Of a stretch of 40,365 nucleotides of DNA, positions 29,870 to 39,281 are shown piece by piece (position 1 is the first letter of the stretch; the number at the start of each line of letters is the position of its first letter). The position numbers and the translations under genes are program-made. Origin of the DNA: Spirochaetota bacterium (lineage in GTDB: Bacteria; Spirochaetota; Spirochaetia; JABEVK01); contig JAIFLN010000037.1 in the NCBI GenBank assembly GCA_020049045.1, positions 1-40,365 on the forward strand, read 5' to 3'. Under the pieces are notes generated by a model. It was not told where the DNA came from and searched no databases. It was given only the letters and a program-made list of their open reading frames with translations.

Positions 29870-30691
29870 ATGGCAATCAAGACATTCAAACCAATGACTG
29901 AGACCCTTCGGGGTACCGCACTTCTCAGCCATGCGCACCTTACTACCAGTACTCCTGAAAAAACCCTGGTGTCTGGGAAGAATCAAAAAGCTGGTCGGTC
30001 ACATGGTCGAATCAGCGTACGCCGGAAGGGCGGTGGGCACAAGCAACTGTTCCGCCTTGTTGACTTTAAGAGACTGAAATACGGCATCCCTGCTGTTGTT
30101 AAGGAAATTGAGTACGATCCCAACCGCAGTGCCAATATTGCCCTTCTTTTCTATAAAGATGGAGCTAAGGCGTATGTCGTGGCTTGGAAAGGAATCAAGG
30201 TAGGCGATACGGTTGTCAGTGGTCCGACGTCACCGATTCGTGATGGCAACGCTTTGCCACTGGAGAACATTCCAGCTGGACGCCAGGTTCACAATGTTGA
30301 GCTTCAACTCGGAAAGGGTGCACAGCTGGCGCGTTCTGCAGGAGCATCAGCACAGGTGGCTGGCTTTGATGGGGACTATGCCATTCTCCGCTTACCGTCC
30401 GGTGAAACGAGAATGGTGTTTAAAAAGTGTATTGCGACCATCGGCGAAGTCGGCAACGAGGACGCTATGAATGTGAAGATCGGAAAAGCCGGGCGTAATC
30501 GCTGGCTTGGCAAGCGTCCGTCGGTCCGTGGCGTCGCCATGAACCCTGTAGACCATCCCTTGGGCGGTGGTCAGGGCAAGACCTCCGGCGGTCGACATCC
30601 TGTTACTCCTTGGGGACAGCCCACCCGTGGCTTCAAAACCCGCAAGAAGAACAAGTTGTCTGATCGATTCATCATTAAGCGCCGGAAGTAG
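29870..30691 (+). CDS. rplB: 50S ribosomal protein L2
   Basis: A 273-residue protein needed for subunit joining and peptidyl transfer. It has the conserved [11 protein letters not shown] and the C-terminal [12 protein letters not shown], whose His corresponds to the functionally important His229 of E. coli, then the basic tail [22 protein letters not shown] lies upstream of the ATG. Full length. Confidence 0.98.
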   Translation: MAIKTFKPMTETLRGTALLSHAHLTTSTPEKTLVSGKNQKAGRSHGRISVRRKGGGHKQLFRLVDFKRLKYGIPAVVKEIEYDPNRSANIALLFYKDGAKAYVVAWKGIKVGDTVVSGPTSPIRDGNALPLENIPAGRQVHNVELQLGKGAQLARSAGASAQVAGFDGDYAILRLPSGETRMVFKKCIATIGEVGNEDAMNVKIGKAGRNRWLGKRPSVRGVAMNPVDHPLGGGQGKTSGGRHPVTPWGQPTRGFKTRKKNKLSDRFIIKRRK

Positions 30692-30700
30692 GAGTAAAAC

Positions 30701-30982
30701 GTGTCTCGATCCGTAAAGAAAGGCCCTTTTATCGCCAAGCATCTCTACAAGAAGGTTGTGGACATGGTGAAGGTCAATGATCGCAAGATGATCAAGACCT
30801 ACTCCCGGACATCCACCATCATTCCAGAAATGGTTGGTATCACTGTCTCTGTGTACAACGGTAAGACCTGGATTCCCGTGTATATTTCCGAAGACCTTGT
30901 CGGTCATAAGCTGGGTGAGTTTTCGCCTACTAGAACCTTCCGGGGGCATGCCGGTTCTGACAAGAAGGCAGGGAAGAAATAA
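30701..30982 (+). CDS. rpsS: 30S ribosomal protein S19
   Basis: A 93-residue protein of the 30S head contacting the A-site tRNA region with S13. It starts [14 protein letters not shown] and has [15 protein letters not shown] and [12 protein letters not shown]. The start codon is GTG at 30701, with GTAGGAGT upstream. Its stop shares one base with the rplV start (TAATG), giving coupling. Confidence 0.97.
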   Translation: MSRSVKKGPFIAKHLYKKVVDMVKVNDRKMIKTYSRTSTIIPEMVGITVSVYNGKTWIPVYISEDLVGHKLGEFSPTRTFRGHAGSDKKAGKK

Positions 30983-31338
30983 TGGAAGCTAAGAAAGGTT
31001 TCACGGCTTTTGCACATGGACTTCCCATGTCGGCCAAGAAGGTGCGGCCCATTGCTGATCATCTTCGCAAGAAGAAAGTGACGGATGTTGTTGCTTTGTT
31101 GGAAGCTTTGCCCCACAAAGGTGCCTACTTCCTTAAGAAAGTGATTCAGTCAGCTGCCGCTAACGCTTTGTATCAGAACAAGCAGTTGGACGAAGACCAG
31201 TTGGTTGTCAGTAAATTGATGATCGACGAAGGGCAGTCCCGCACTACGGTTTGGGCACGCGCCCGAGGCCGTGCTGACCGATTGAAAAAACGGTCCTGTC
31301 ACATCACTGTTGAACTCGAAGAAAAGGGAGCGAAGTAA
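30982..31338 (+). CDS. rplV: 50S ribosomal protein L22
   Basis: A 118-residue tunnel-lining protein. Seen: LPMSAKKVRPIADHLRKK near the start and the hairpin with SRTTVWARARGRADRLKKR close to the tip that lines the tunnel (macrolide-related loop). It follows rpsS with a one-base overlap and precedes rpsC by three bases. Confidence 0.97.
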   Translation: MEAKKGFTAFAHGLPMSAKKVRPIADHLRKKKVTDVVALLEALPHKGAYFLKKVIQSAAANALYQNKQLDEDQLVVSKLMIDEGQSRTTVWARARGRADRLKKRSCHITVELEEKGAK

Positions 31339-31341
31339 GCC

Positions 31342-32040
31342 ATGGGTCAGAAAGTTCACCCTTACGGGTTGCGGCTGGGCATCAACAAGACTTGGAAGTC
31401 TCGTTGGTATGTTGATCCCCGAGATTATGCCAAAACCCTCCATGAGGACCTGAAGCTCCGCAAGGCTTTGTTTGAGCTCCCTGAGACTAAGGGTGCCGAT
31501 ATTGCCGACCTTGAGATTATCAGACAGCCGCAGCGTGTCACCGTTATTATCAATACTGCCCGCCCAGGTGTGATCATCGGAGCCAAGGGAGCAACGATTG
31601 AGAAGATCGGTGAACAGCTTCAAAAGCTTATTGATAAGAAAGTTGCCATCAAGATCAAGGAAATCAAGAAACCGGATACCGATGCTCAGATCGTTGCATT
31701 GAATGTAGCGAGGCAGCTCAAGAATCGTGGTTCGTTCCGGAAAGCGTTGAAGCAGTCGATTACAAACGCCATGAAAAATGGTGCCCAAGGTATCAAAATT
31801 AAGATTTCCGGCCGCTTAGGCGGCGCAGAAATGGCTCGGACAATGGAAATGAAAGAGGGGCGCGTTCCCCTCCAGACTCTTCGTGCCGATCTTGATTATG
31901 GCTTTGCCGAAGCCTTCACCACCTATGGCGCCATTGGCGTAAAAGTGTGGATATTCAATGGTGAGAAGTTTGAACGTAACACCAAGGAAGATGCCGGCGT
32001 CCTCGTCAAGAAGAGCATGGAAAAGAAGGAAGGGAACTGA
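31342..32040 (+). CDS. rpsC: 30S ribosomal protein S3
   Basis: A 232-residue protein at the mRNA entry site with an N-terminal KH domain ([16 protein letters not shown], GxxG loop GAKG) and a C-terminal domain ([13 protein letters not shown], then [12 protein letters not shown]). It starts with the universal [12 protein letters not shown]. The end is Lys-rich. Three bases separate it from rplV and from rplP. Confidence 0.98.
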   Translation: MGQKVHPYGLRLGINKTWKSRWYVDPRDYAKTLHEDLKLRKALFELPETKGADIADLEIIRQPQRVTVIINTARPGVIIGAKGATIEKIGEQLQKLIDKKVAIKIKEIKKPDTDAQIVALNVARQLKNRGSFRKALKQSITNAMKNGAQGIKIKISGRLGGAEMARTMEMKEGRVPLQTLRADLDYGFAEAFTTYGAIGVKVWIFNGEKFERNTKEDAGVLVKKSMEKKEGN

Positions 32041-32043
32041 GTC

Positions 32044-32466
32044 ATGTTGGCACCGAAGCGTCTCAAGTTCAGAAAAAAGCAGCGGGGTCATTTCCGCGGC
32101 GTTGCTACGACGTGCAATTCTATTGTCTTCGGCGAGTTTGGTCTGGTAGCTGCTGAAACCTTGTGGATTACCAATCGTCAGATTGAAGCTGCCCGTATTG
32201 CTATGACCCGTCATATCAAGCGCGGTGGTAAGGTTTGGATTCGGATATTCCCTGATATGCCGTGGACTAAGAAACCCGCTGAAACCCGTATGGGTAAGGG
32301 AAAGGGAAGTGTTGAGGCTTGGGTATCGTTGGTGAAACCCGGAACAGTCATGTTTGAAATGGCTGGTGTTACTCCGGAGCTGGCAGCCGAAGCCATGGCC
32401 TTGGCCGGGGCAAAACTGCCCATCAAGACCAAGTTTGTTGCAAGACGGGAGTTGGGTGGATCATGA
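32044..32466 (+). CDS. rplP: 50S ribosomal protein L16
   Basis: A 140-residue protein near the A-site tRNA elbow. Family segments: [18 protein letters not shown], then [15 protein letters not shown] and the C-terminal [13 protein letters not shown] common antibiotic-related Arg loop (avilamycin region) is part of the family core. Its stop overlaps the rpmC start (ATGA). Confidence 0.97.
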   Translation: MLAPKRLKFRKKQRGHFRGVATTCNSIVFGEFGLVAAETLWITNRQIEAARIAMTRHIKRGGKVWIRIFPDMPWTKKPAETRMGKGKGSVEAWVSLVKPGTVMFEMAGVTPELAAEAMALAGAKLPIKTKFVARRELGGS

Positions 32467-32663
32467 AAAACCGTTTTAAAGAAATATCGAGGGCGGAAGC
32501 TGTTGCAAAGCTCGGCGATCTGAAGAAAGCATTCATGGATCTCCGTTTCAAGTTGGTTCTGGGTCACGTCGAGAATCCGTTGGAAAAGCGCAATCTTCGC
32601 CGGCAGATTGCCCGGCTCAACACCATTATCACTGAGTTTGATCAGGGCATCAGGAAGGCGTAA
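32463..32663 (+). CDS. rpmC: 50S ribosomal protein L29
   Basis: A 66-residue two-helix protein at the tunnel exit near L23. The segment [20 protein letters not shown] identifies it. It overlaps the rplP stop by four bases and precedes rpsQ by two, so translation of all three is coupled. Confidence 0.95.
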   Translation: MKNRFKEISRAEAVAKLGDLKKAFMDLRFKLVLGHVENPLEKRNLRRQIARLNTIITEFDQGIRKA

Positions 32664-32665
32664 TT

Positions 32666-32932
32666 ATGGCGGAAGACACGAACAAGACTGGGAAAAAAGT
32701 GTTCCAGGGCAAGGTTGTCAGCGACAAGATGGAAAAAACCATCACCGTCCTGATCGAACGTCGGACCCTTCATCCCATTTATCAGAAGTACGTGAGCAAG
32801 AGCAAGAAACTGAAAGCTCACGATGAAACGAATCAGGCGAAAATTGGTGATACCGTGAGGATCATCGAGTGCCGTCCTGTGAGCAAGGATAAGACCTGGA
32901 ATCTGCTCGAGATTGTTGAGCGGGCCCGGTAA
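32666..32932 (+). CDS. rpsQ: 30S ribosomal protein S17
   Basis: An 88-residue OB-fold protein that binds 16S rRNA early in assembly. Seen: [20 protein letters not shown], then [19 protein letters not shown] and [16 protein letters not shown]. The short N-terminal leader before the fold ([10 protein letters not shown]) is slightly longer than in E. coli. Start ATG at 32666. Confidence 0.97.
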   Translation: MAEDTNKTGKKVFQGKVVSDKMEKTITVLIERRTLHPIYQKYVSKSKKLKAHDETNQAKIGDTVRIIECRPVSKDKTWNLLEIVERAR

Positions 32933-32947
32933 GGCGGAGGAAGAAAG

Positions 32948-33316
32948 ATGGTACAACAAGAAAGCTATCTGAACGTCGCCGATAATACCGGCGCAAAAAG
33001 GTGCCAGTGTATTCGGGTCCTTGGCGGCACGAGTCGCAAATATGCCTCAATCGGCGATGTGATTATCGTGGCAATTAAGGAATCGATTCCTACTGCCATT
33101 GTTAAGAAAGGCGATGTCAAGACGGCAGTCGTTGTTCGGGTTCATAAGGAGTATCGTCGTCCCGATGGTACCTATATCCGCTTCGACGACAATGCCTGTG
33201 TCATCATTGACGATACTTACAATCCCATTGGCAAACGCATTTTTGGACCGGTGGCCCGCGAGCTTCGCGACAAGGATTTTATGAAGATTGTGTCCTTGGC
33301 TCCGGAAGTGTTGTGA
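32948..33316 (+). CDS. rplN: 50S ribosomal protein L14
   Basis: A 122-residue intersubunit-bridge protein. Seen: [24 protein letters not shown] (start region), then [13 protein letters not shown] and the C-terminal [20 protein letters not shown] good GGAGGAAG site lies seven bases upstream. Full length for the family. Confidence 0.97.
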   Translation: MVQQESYLNVADNTGAKRCQCIRVLGGTSRKYASIGDVIIVAIKESIPTAIVKKGDVKTAVVVRVHKEYRRPDGTYIRFDDNACVIIDDTYNPIGKRIFGPVARELRDKDFMKIVSLAPEVL

Positions 33317-33326
33317 GAGGATGAGC

Positions 33327-33635
33327 ATGAATACGAAACTGAAAAAGAACGACCTGGTGAAGATCCTCACCGGGAAGGACAAAGGCAAGTCAGGACGCAT
33401 CCTCGAGATCGATACCGACAAGGGTAGGGTTCTCGTTGAAGGCATCAACATGAAGAAAAAGACTGTCCGTCCCCGCAATCAGCAGGAGAAGGGCGGTATT
33501 ATCGAGGTCGAAGGATACCTTCACATTTCTAATGTGATGGTGATCGGCAAAAATGGAAAGGAAACCCGGCTTGGATTCAAGTTTGAGGGTGACAAGAAAA
33601 TCCGGATTGCCAAGACCACCGGAGAGGCAATTTGA
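33327..33635 (+). CDS. rplX: 50S ribosomal protein L24
   Basis: A 102-residue assembly-initiator protein with a KOW motif ([20 protein letters not shown]) and [16 protein letters not shown]. Two ATGs are close: 33321 touches the GAGAGG ribosome site and is too near, while 33327 gives proper spacing and the usual N-terminus. The stop shares a base with the rplE start (TGATG). Confidence 0.95.
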   Translation: MNTKLKKNDLVKILTGKDKGKSGRILEIDTDKGRVLVEGINMKKKTVRPRNQQEKGGIIEVEGYLHISNVMVIGKNGKETRLGFKFEGDKKIRIAKTTGEAI

Positions 33636-34189
33636 TGGCTGAGAAATATGTTCCGCGGTTGAAGACGCTCTATAGCGAGAAGATTTCGAAAGAGTTGATG
33701 CAGGAATTCAGCTACAGCTCAGTCATGCAGATCCCCAAGGTTGATAAAATTGTGGTGAGCATGGGTATGGGTGAGGCTCTGGTGAATAAGAAGTTGCTTG
33801 ATGCCGCCATCAAGGAACTTGGTCAAATCACTGGTCAAAAAACGGTGAAAACCAAAGCCCGTCTTTCGATCGCCAACTTTAAGGTCAGAGAGGGTCAGGA
33901 AATTGGCGCAAAAGTTACCTTGAGAGGAGCTCGTATGTATGAGTTTCTTGATCGGTTGCTCAATGTGGCACTGCCTCGGGTTAAAGACTTCCGAGGAGTA
34001 AACCCCAATGCCTTTGACGGCCATGGGAATTACTCTTTGGGGATTACCGAGCAAATCATCTTCCCTGAGATCGACTACGATAAGATCGAGAAGATCAGTG
34101 GTCTCAATGTTGCCATCGTTACGACGGCTCCAACCGACCAGGAAGCCCGCAGCTTGCTTAAGCGGCTGGGCATGCCCTTCAAGAGGTAA
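33635..34189 (+). CDS. rplE: 50S ribosomal protein L5
   Basis: A 184-residue protein binding 5S rRNA and the P-site tRNA. Seen: [17 protein letters not shown], then [20 protein letters not shown] and the end [15 protein letters not shown]. The ATG at 33635 overlaps the rplX stop by one base; a TTG directly upstream is not needed. It is followed two bases later by rpsN. Confidence 0.97.
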   Translation: MAEKYVPRLKTLYSEKISKELMQEFSYSSVMQIPKVDKIVVSMGMGEALVNKKLLDAAIKELGQITGQKTVKTKARLSIANFKVREGQEIGAKVTLRGARMYEFLDRLLNVALPRVKDFRGVNPNAFDGHGNYSLGITEQIIFPEIDYDKIEKISGLNVAIVTTAPTDQEARSLLKRLGMPFKR

Positions 34190-34191
34190 TT

Positions 34192-34377
34192 ATGGCCAAG
34201 AAATCATTGATCATCAAAGCCAACAAGACTCCCAAGTTCACGACCAGAGGCTACAATCGCTGTAAGGTTTGTGGTCGTCCACGAGGGTATCTACGTAAGT
34301 TTCAATTGTGCCGTCTGTGTTTCCGGAAATTCGCCAGTGAAGGCCTCATTCCCGGTGTCACGAAGTCGAGCTGGTAG
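34192..34377 (+). CDS. rpsN: 30S ribosomal protein S14, zinc-binding type
   Basis: A 61-residue short S14 with four cysteines, Cys24/Cys27 and Cys40/Cys43 (CKVCGRPRG ... CRLCFRKFA), forming a zinc site. This contrasts with L33 in this genome, which has lost half of its cysteines. It lies in the spc operon between rplE and rpsH, as expected. Confidence 0.97.
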   Translation: MAKKSLIIKANKTPKFTTRGYNRCKVCGRPRGYLRKFQLCRLCFRKFASEGLIPGVTKSSW

Positions 34378-34391
34378 CGGAGGAGTGTGAA

Positions 34392-34790
34392 GTGTCTGTT
34401 TCCGATCCTATTGCCGATATGCTGACGAAAATCCGAAACGCCAGCGACGCTAAGTTCGAGAAGGTCGACATCACGACCTCCAAGCTCAAGTTGGAGATCG
34501 TAAAGATTCTCAAGAACGAAGGCTTTATCAAGAACTTTAAGAAGCTGAATCAGGAGGGTCTCAATACCCTTCGGATTTTCTTGAAATATGATGACAAGAA
34601 TGATGCTGTCATCCATGGCCTGAAGAGCCTTTCGACCCCTGGTCGCCGGGTTTACTCTGGCTATAAAGAAATGCCCCGTATCCTGAATGGATACGGCACC
34701 CTGATCGTATCGACCTCTCAAGGCGTGACGACGGGAAGAAAAGCTGCGGAGAAGAAGGTCGGTGGTGAGCTGATCTGCTCCGTGTGGTAA
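34392..34790 (+). CDS. rpsH: 30S ribosomal protein S8
   Basis: A 132-residue central-domain rRNA-binding protein. Seen: [14 protein letters not shown] at the start and the C-terminal [21 protein letters not shown], then GGELICSVW. In E. coli S8 represses the spc operon by binding mRNA near rplE; no matching site was looked for here. The start codon is GTG with GGAGGAG ten bases upstream. Confidence 0.97.
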   Translation: MSVSDPIADMLTKIRNASDAKFEKVDITTSKLKLEIVKILKNEGFIKNFKKLNQEGLNTLRIFLKYDDKNDAVIHGLKSLSTPGRRVYSGYKEMPRILNGYGTLIVSTSQGVTTGRKAAEKKVGGELICSVW

Positions 34791-34803
34791 CGAGGAGAGA
34801 GGA

Positions 34804-35346
34804 ATGTCCCGCATTGGCAACAAACCCATTGATCTGCCGAAAGGCGTAAAGGTGAACTTCGCCGGTTCTCTCCTCAGTGTCGAAGGGCCTAAGGGTAAAT
34901 TGACCCAGGTCTACGATCCGAAAATCACCTTTGAATCTAAGGGCGATACGATCGTTGTGACCCGCGCTGACGAAGAGAAGACTACCAAGGCCAAACATGG
35001 CCTCTATCGCAACCTGCTGAACAACATGCTTCTAGGGGTTTCTTTGGGCTTCAAAAAGTCCTTGGTTATCAATGGAGTCGGTTTTCGCGGCGAAGTGAAG
35101 GGGAATATCCTTGTTATGAATCTTGGTTATTCGAATCAGATCGAGTACATGATCCCCTCGGGGATACAGATTTCTGTCGAGGCTAACGTGAAGATCACAG
35201 TCACGGGCATCAGCAAGGAACAAGTCGGTCAAGTCGCAAGCGAAATTCGTAGTCTTCGTGCACCTGAACCTTACAAAGGTAAAGGAATCCGTTATGAAGA
35301 TGAGACCATTCGTAGAAAGGTCGGCAAGTCCGGCGTGAAGAAGTAA
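34804..35346 (+). CDS. rplF: 50S ribosomal protein L6
   Basis: A 180-residue protein near the sarcin-ricin loop made of two related domains. Seen: [36 protein letters not shown], and the C-terminal [14 protein letters not shown]. The GAGGAGAGG stretch upstream of the ATG is a strong ribosome site. Full length. Confidence 0.98.
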   Translation: MSRIGNKPIDLPKGVKVNFAGSLLSVEGPKGKLTQVYDPKITFESKGDTIVVTRADEEKTTKAKHGLYRNLLNNMLLGVSLGFKKSLVINGVGFRGEVKGNILVMNLGYSNQIEYMIPSGIQISVEANVKITVTGISKEQVGQVASEIRSLRAPEPYKGKGIRYEDETIRRKVGKSGVKK

Positions 35347-35359
35347 GCAGGAGTTTTTC

Positions 35360-35719
35360 ATGAAAAAGCTTATCGAAAAAGCCCAGAGAAGGGAAAAGAG
35401 AAAACTCCGGATTCGTAGCATTGTCAAAGGTACGGCCGAAAGGCCACGCCTGAGCGTTTTTGCTTCCAACAAGCATTTTTATTGTCAAGCAGTTGATGAT
35501 TTGACAGGCCGAACCCTTGTCTCAGTTTCTGACCTTGAGAAAGCACTAACCGGTACCAAGATTAACATCGAGGGCGTGAAGGCTTTAGGTATTGAGTTTG
35601 GAAAACGCTTGAAGGAAAAGAAGATCGAGCTTGCGGTATTTGACCGCAACGGCTTCCGCTACCATGGCGTCATCAAGAGTTTTGCCGATGCTGTACGCGA
35701 AGCCGGCGTGAAGTTCTAA
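35360..35719 (+). CDS. rplR: 50S ribosomal protein L18
   Basis: A 119-residue protein that binds 5S rRNA with L5. Seen: a basic N-terminus (KAQRREKRKLRIRSIVKGT), RPRLSVFASNKHFYCQAVDD and the end FDRNGFRYHGVIKSFADAVR. CAGGAG upstream gives the ATG at 35360. Confidence 0.97.
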   Translation: MKKLIEKAQRREKRKLRIRSIVKGTAERPRLSVFASNKHFYCQAVDDLTGRTLVSVSDLEKALTGTKINIEGVKALGIEFGKRLKEKKIELAVFDRNGFRYHGVIKSFADAVREAGVKF

Positions 35720-35728
35720 GGGGATAGT

Positions 35729-36232
35729 ATGGATCAGGGAAGAGACAATAAAGACAAAGATTACGTCGAGAAGCTGATCCGGCTGAACCGCGTCGCCAAG
35801 GTTGTGAAGGGTGGCCGTCGCTTCTCCTTCTCGGCTATGGTGGTCGTCGGCGACCGGAACGGCAACGTCGGATACGGTTTTGGTAAGGCCAATGATGTCT
35901 CGGAAGCCATTCGCAAGAGTGTGGATCGGGCTAAGCGGAACATGATTAACGTTCCCGTAAAGAACGGTACTTTGCCTCACGAAATCAATACGACCTACAA
36001 AAGCTCTCAGGTTCTCTTGAAGCCGGCTGCTCCAGGTACTGGTATTATTGCCGGCGGGCATGTGCGGGCTGTGATGGAAGCCGTGGGTGTTCGCGATGTT
36101 TTGAGCAAGTCAATAGGTTCTGGAAATGCCGTCAATGTCGTTAAGACTGTTTTCCGTGGCCTTGTTGAGATGCTTGATGCGAAGAAAATGTCCGTCAACC
36201 GCGGCAAGTCCCTGAAGGAACTCTGGGGTTAA
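35729..36232 (+). CDS. rpsE: 30S ribosomal protein S5
   Basis: A 167-residue protein at the mRNA entry pore with a dsRNA-binding-like N-terminal half ([20 protein letters not shown], then [20 protein letters not shown]) and a C-terminal half with [19 protein letters not shown]. Nine bases separate it from rplR and two from rpmD. Confidence 0.98.
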   Translation: MDQGRDNKDKDYVEKLIRLNRVAKVVKGGRRFSFSAMVVVGDRNGNVGYGFGKANDVSEAIRKSVDRAKRNMINVPVKNGTLPHEINTTYKSSQVLLKPAAPGTGIIAGGHVRAVMEAVGVRDVLSKSIGSGNAVNVVKTVFRGLVEMLDAKKMSVNRGKSLKELWG

Positions 36233-36234
36233 TC

Positions 36235-36432
36235 ATGGCTAAGAAAACCGTCAAAAAAATTAGAATCAAGTTGGTGCGAAGCACCATCGGAACGAAACCC
36301 AATCATCGGGCTACTGTAAAGGCTTTGGGCCTTGGTAAACTGAACTCGGTTGTAGAGAAAGAGATCAATCCCGCTATTCTTGGCCAGGTTGAGTCTGTTG
36401 CCCACCTTGTGATTTGGGAGGAAGTGAAATAA
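36235..36432 (+). CDS. rpmD: 50S ribosomal protein L30
   Basis: A 65-residue L30 with [24 protein letters not shown] in its first half (residues 8-31), the family core. The C-terminus ([14 protein letters not shown]) is the beta strand that pairs in the fold. Its stop overlaps the rplO start by one base (TAATG). Some bacteria lack L30, so its presence is worth recording. Confidence 0.95.
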   Translation: MAKKTVKKIRIKLVRSTIGTKPNHRATVKALGLGKLNSVVEKEINPAILGQVESVAHLVIWEEVK

Positions 36433-36896
36433 TGGAAAATCCGTTCATCCTCCGTGCTCCTGTAGGGGCAAACAAGAAAAAGCATATTATCGGTCGCGGC
36501 CGATCCACTGGAACCGGTGGTACTTCGACGAGAGGTAACAAGGGACAGAACAGCCGGACTGGTGGTGGTGTTCGTCTTGGTTTTGAAGGTGGACAGACAC
36601 CTCTTTTCCGACGTCTGCCGGCGCGTGGTTTCAGCAATGCTGTTTTTCGTGTGGAATATACCGCTGTTAATCTTCTTCTTCTTGAGAAGTATTTTTCTAA
36701 CGGTGAAATCGTAAGCTACGAGACTCTTGTAGCCAAGGGAATCCTGAAGAACAAAGAAACTGCCGTGAAGATCTTGGGTAAGGGCACACTGACGAAGAAA
36801 CTGACCATTCAGGTGGACAAGATCTCCGCAGGTGCTAAAGCTGCCGTCGAAAAAGCGGGCGGCACGGTGGTAGTAACCGCCGTTGAAAATTCCTGA
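36432..36896 (+). CDS. rplO: 50S ribosomal protein L15
   Basis: A 154-residue protein whose glycine-rich N-terminal part threads into 23S rRNA: RGRSTGTGGTSTRGNKGQNS, then GFEGGQTPLFRRLPARGF. The C-terminal part has VDKISAGAKAAVEKAGG. The ATG at 36432 is chosen because it overlaps the rpmD stop; an upstream in-frame start would lie inside rpmD. Confidence 0.97.
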   Translation: MENPFILRAPVGANKKKHIIGRGRSTGTGGTSTRGNKGQNSRTGGGVRLGFEGGQTPLFRRLPARGFSNAVFRVEYTAVNLLLLEKYFSNGEIVSYETLVAKGILKNKETAVKILGKGTLTKKLTIQVDKISAGAKAAVEKAGGTVVVTAVENS

Positions 36897-36909
36897 CGGG
36901 ACGAAATCG

Positions 36910-38232
36910 ATGGCTAGCACACCCCTTTTAGACATCTTCCGCATTAAAGACCTCAGGGATCGAATTTTTTTCACCTTGAGTGTTCTTTTGGTGTTCCGGG
37001 TGGGAGCTGTACTCCCCATCCCGGGGATTAATGGAACCGCCCTGAAGCTCTACTTCACTCAACAACAATCCAATGGTGTTTCACTCACGGATTATTTTGA
37101 CTTTTTTTCGGGTGGGGCGTTCAGTAACTTTTCGCTCTTTATGTTAGGCGTTATGCCTTACATTTCTATGTCGATCATTATGCAGCTTATGGTGGTCGTA
37201 TTTCCGTCCTTTAAGAAGATACAACAGGAAGATGGTGGAAAGAAAAAAATCCACCGATGGACCAGATTAGGTACCGTTGTCGTGTGTCTCATTCAGTCTT
37301 TCGCTGTGACGGAATTGGCTAGAAGCATCCCTGACGCCGTATCGATTGCTCACTGGGCTTTCACACTGATTGCGATGCTCACCGTGACCACGGGAACGAT
37401 GTTTTTGATGTGGATGGGTGAGCAGATCAATCAGCGGGGTATCGGTAATGGTATTTCACTGTTGATTTTTGCCGGCATTGTAGCCCGCATACCTGATGCC
37501 TTCTATCAATTGTTCCAATCCATTCAGCGTGGCGACTTGAACCCTGTGTTTGTTATTCTGGTTCTGTTGCTTTTTGTCGGTGTTATTGCGCTGGTTATCT
37601 TTGAGCAGCAGGGTCAGAGGAAGATTCCTGTCAACTACGCTAAGCGAGTTGTCGGTAGAAAAATGTATGGTGCCCAGAGTACGTATATTCCTTTCAAGAT
37701 GAACCCCTCTGGTGTTATTCCGATCATCTTTGCTTCGTCGGTGTTGATGTTCCCTCTTCAGATCGCAGGTAACTTGGGTGCTTCGGTGCCTTGGTTGGGG
37801 GCTGTGGCGAGCTTTCTAAAACCTAATGATTGGCCTTACATGTTTATTTATGTTCTTCTGATCGTTTTTTTTGCGTACTTCTACACGCAGGTTTCCTTGA
37901 ACCCCGTTGAAATCTCGAAACAGATTCGGGAACATGGTGGTTCGATTCCTGGAATTCGGTCTGAAAAGATGGAAGAGCATTTGACAAGGATTTTGAATAG
38001 GATTATTCTTCCGGGGTCTCTTTTCTTGGCCTTGATTGCCGTGATACCACAACTGATTGTAATGTGGATTCCCGGTTTTCCTTCGGCCTTGGCCTATGTT
38101 ATGGGTGGGACTTCTCTCCTCATTTTGGTTGGCGTTGATCTGGATACTATGTCACAGATTGAAGGCCATCTGCGTATGCACCATCATGAAGGGTTCGCCA
38201 AGAAGGGCAAGATTCGGTCGAGGAACCTCTAG
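36910..38232 (+). CDS. secY: Preprotein translocase subunit SecY
   Basis: A 440-residue channel protein with about ten membrane spans. Seen: plug and TM2 region (YFDFFSGGAFSNFSLFMLGV), GERINQ-type segment EQINQRGIGNGISLLIF, and the C-terminal cytoplasmic loops carrying LNRIILPGSLFLALIA. It forms the SecYEG channel with SecE encoded at 14408. The start is ATG 36910; an in-frame start at 36883 would lie within rplO. adk, map and infA, which commonly follow secY, are absent. Confidence 0.97.
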   Translation: MASTPLLDIFRIKDLRDRIFFTLSVLLVFRVGAVLPIPGINGTALKLYFTQQQSNGVSLTDYFDFFSGGAFSNFSLFMLGVMPYISMSIIMQLMVVVFPSFKKIQQEDGGKKKIHRWTRLGTVVVCLIQSFAVTELARSIPDAVSIAHWAFTLIAMLTVTTGTMFLMWMGEQINQRGIGNGISLLIFAGIVARIPDAFYQLFQSIQRGDLNPVFVILVLLLFVGVIALVIFEQQGQRKIPVNYAKRVVGRKMYGAQSTYIPFKMNPSGVIPIIFASSVLMFPLQIAGNLGASVPWLGAVASFLKPNDWPYMFIYVLLIVFFAYFYTQVSLNPVEISKQIREHGGSIPGIRSEKMEEHLTRILNRIILPGSLFLALIAVIPQLIVMWIPGFPSALAYVMGGTSLLILVGVDLDTMSQIEGHLRMHHHEGFAKKGKIRSRNL

Positions 38233-38242
38233 GAGTTGACAT

Positions 38243-38356
38243 ATGAAAGTTAGAGTCAGCGTGAAACCCATTTGTGACCAGTGCAAGGTCATTCGTAGGC
38301 GCGGCATAGTCCGGATTGTATGCACGAACCCCAAGCACAAGCAGCGGCAGGGATAA
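38243..38356 (+). CDS. rpmJ: 50S ribosomal protein L36, zinc-binding type
   Basis: A 37-residue protein, found by reading between secY and rpsM. The translation begins [20 protein letters not shown], with zinc ligands Cys11, Cys14, Cys27 and His32 all present. AGGAG lies six bases upstream of the ATG. It follows secY by ten bases, the usual order when infA is missing. Confidence 0.95.
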   Translation: MKVRVSVKPICDQCKVIRRRGIVRIVCTNPKHKQRQG

Positions 38357-38371
38357 GGGAGAACTGAGAAG

Positions 38372-38737
38372 ATGGCGAGAATTGCAGGCATCGACTTGCC
38401 TAACAAGCACGTAGACATTGCCCTTACCTATATTTATGGCATTGGACGTTCACGTGCTCTGGAAATTTGCGGAAAGACCAAAATCGATCCGAACAAAAAG
38501 ACCAATGACCTAAACCAGGAAGAGATCAACGAGCTTCGGAAGGTTATTGAGAACGAGTATGTGGTAGAAGGACGCCTTCGTTCTGAGACTTCCCTGAACA
38601 TCAAGCGATTGATGGACATTGGTTGTTACCGTGGTCTGAGACACCGGAAGGGTCTTCCTGTCCGTGGTCAGAGAACTAAGACGAATGCTCGAACCCGAAA
38701 GGGCAAGCGGAAGACTGTCGCGAACAAGAAGAAGTAA
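38372..38737 (+). CDS. rpsM: 30S ribosomal protein S13
   Basis: A 121-residue head protein that contacts P-site tRNA through its basic tail. Seen: [20 protein letters not shown], then [20 protein letters not shown] and a Lys/Arg-rich C-terminus ([16 protein letters not shown]). AAGGGAGAA lies upstream. It is the first gene of the alpha-type set here. Confidence 0.98.
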   Translation: MARIAGIDLPNKHVDIALTYIYGIGRSRALEICGKTKIDPNKKTNDLNQEEINELRKVIENEYVVEGRLRSETSLNIKRLMDIGCYRGLRHRKGLPVRGQRTKTNARTRKGKRKTVANKKK

Positions 38738-38751
38738 TCGGGGGATTTATT

Positions 38752-39132
38752 TTGGCCAAAGCGAAGAAAAAGAAAGAAAAAAAGGTTGTGTTTGAGGGTA
38801 ACGTTTTTATTCAAGCAACCTTCAATAACACAATCGTCACAGTGACTGATCTCCGAGGAAATGCTCTGTCTTGGGCTTCTGCAGGTGGACTTGGTTTCCG
38901 TGGGGCAAAAAAATCAACCCCTTTCGCCGCTCAAACGACCGCTGAAAGTGCGGCAAACAAAGCGAAGGAATTCGGACTTCGTGAGTTGCACGTGTTTGTG
39001 AAAGGACCTGGTGTGGGTCGTGAATCGGCAATCCGTTCCTTGGGTACACTTGGTTTTCGGGTCAAGAGCATTCACGACGTGACCCCGATTCCGCACAACG
39101 GCTGCCGCCCCCGCAAGAGTCGCCGCGTCTGA
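38752..39132 (+). CDS. rpsK: 30S ribosomal protein S11
   Basis: A 126-residue platform protein with a Lys-rich N-terminus, [19 protein letters not shown], then [19 protein letters not shown] and the end [13 protein letters not shown]. The start codon is TTG at 38752; no ATG or GTG fits, and a GGGGGA site lies about six bases upstream. rpsD does not follow; instead a 149-base gap leads to rpoA. Confidence 0.95.
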   Translation: MAKAKKKKEKKVVFEGNVFIQATFNNTIVTVTDLRGNALSWASAGGLGFRGAKKSTPFAAQTTAESAANKAKEFGLRELHVFVKGPGVGRESAIRSLGTLGFRVKSIHDVTPIPHNGCRPRKSRRV

Positions 39133-39281
39133 TGCGGGTCAAGCACGAGGTCAGTTTCGGCTCTATTGAGTGAGCCTGCTGGCCTTGTGTCGTCACGATG
39201 GACTGATCCTGGTGTTCTTCCGCCCTTTTGGCGGGATTACATGGTATAGGACGGTTTTGCCGGGCGTTTTAAGGAGATGAA
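39133..39281 (+). promoter_or_regulatory. rpsK-rpoA intergenic leader with hairpins (rpsD absent)
   Basis: This 149-base gap holds no gene. It contains the hairpin CCGCC-CTTTT-GGCGG (39220-39234) and a weaker GGCTC/GAGCC stem near 39158-39175, then the AAGGAG site for rpoA (39270-39275). No clear promoter or U-tract was found. It may control rpoA translation or mRNA processing. Confidence 0.4.

Noticed and set aside
33321-33326. ATG at 33321 as start of rplX
   Set aside because: It directly touches the ribosome site, whereas 33327 has suitable spacing.
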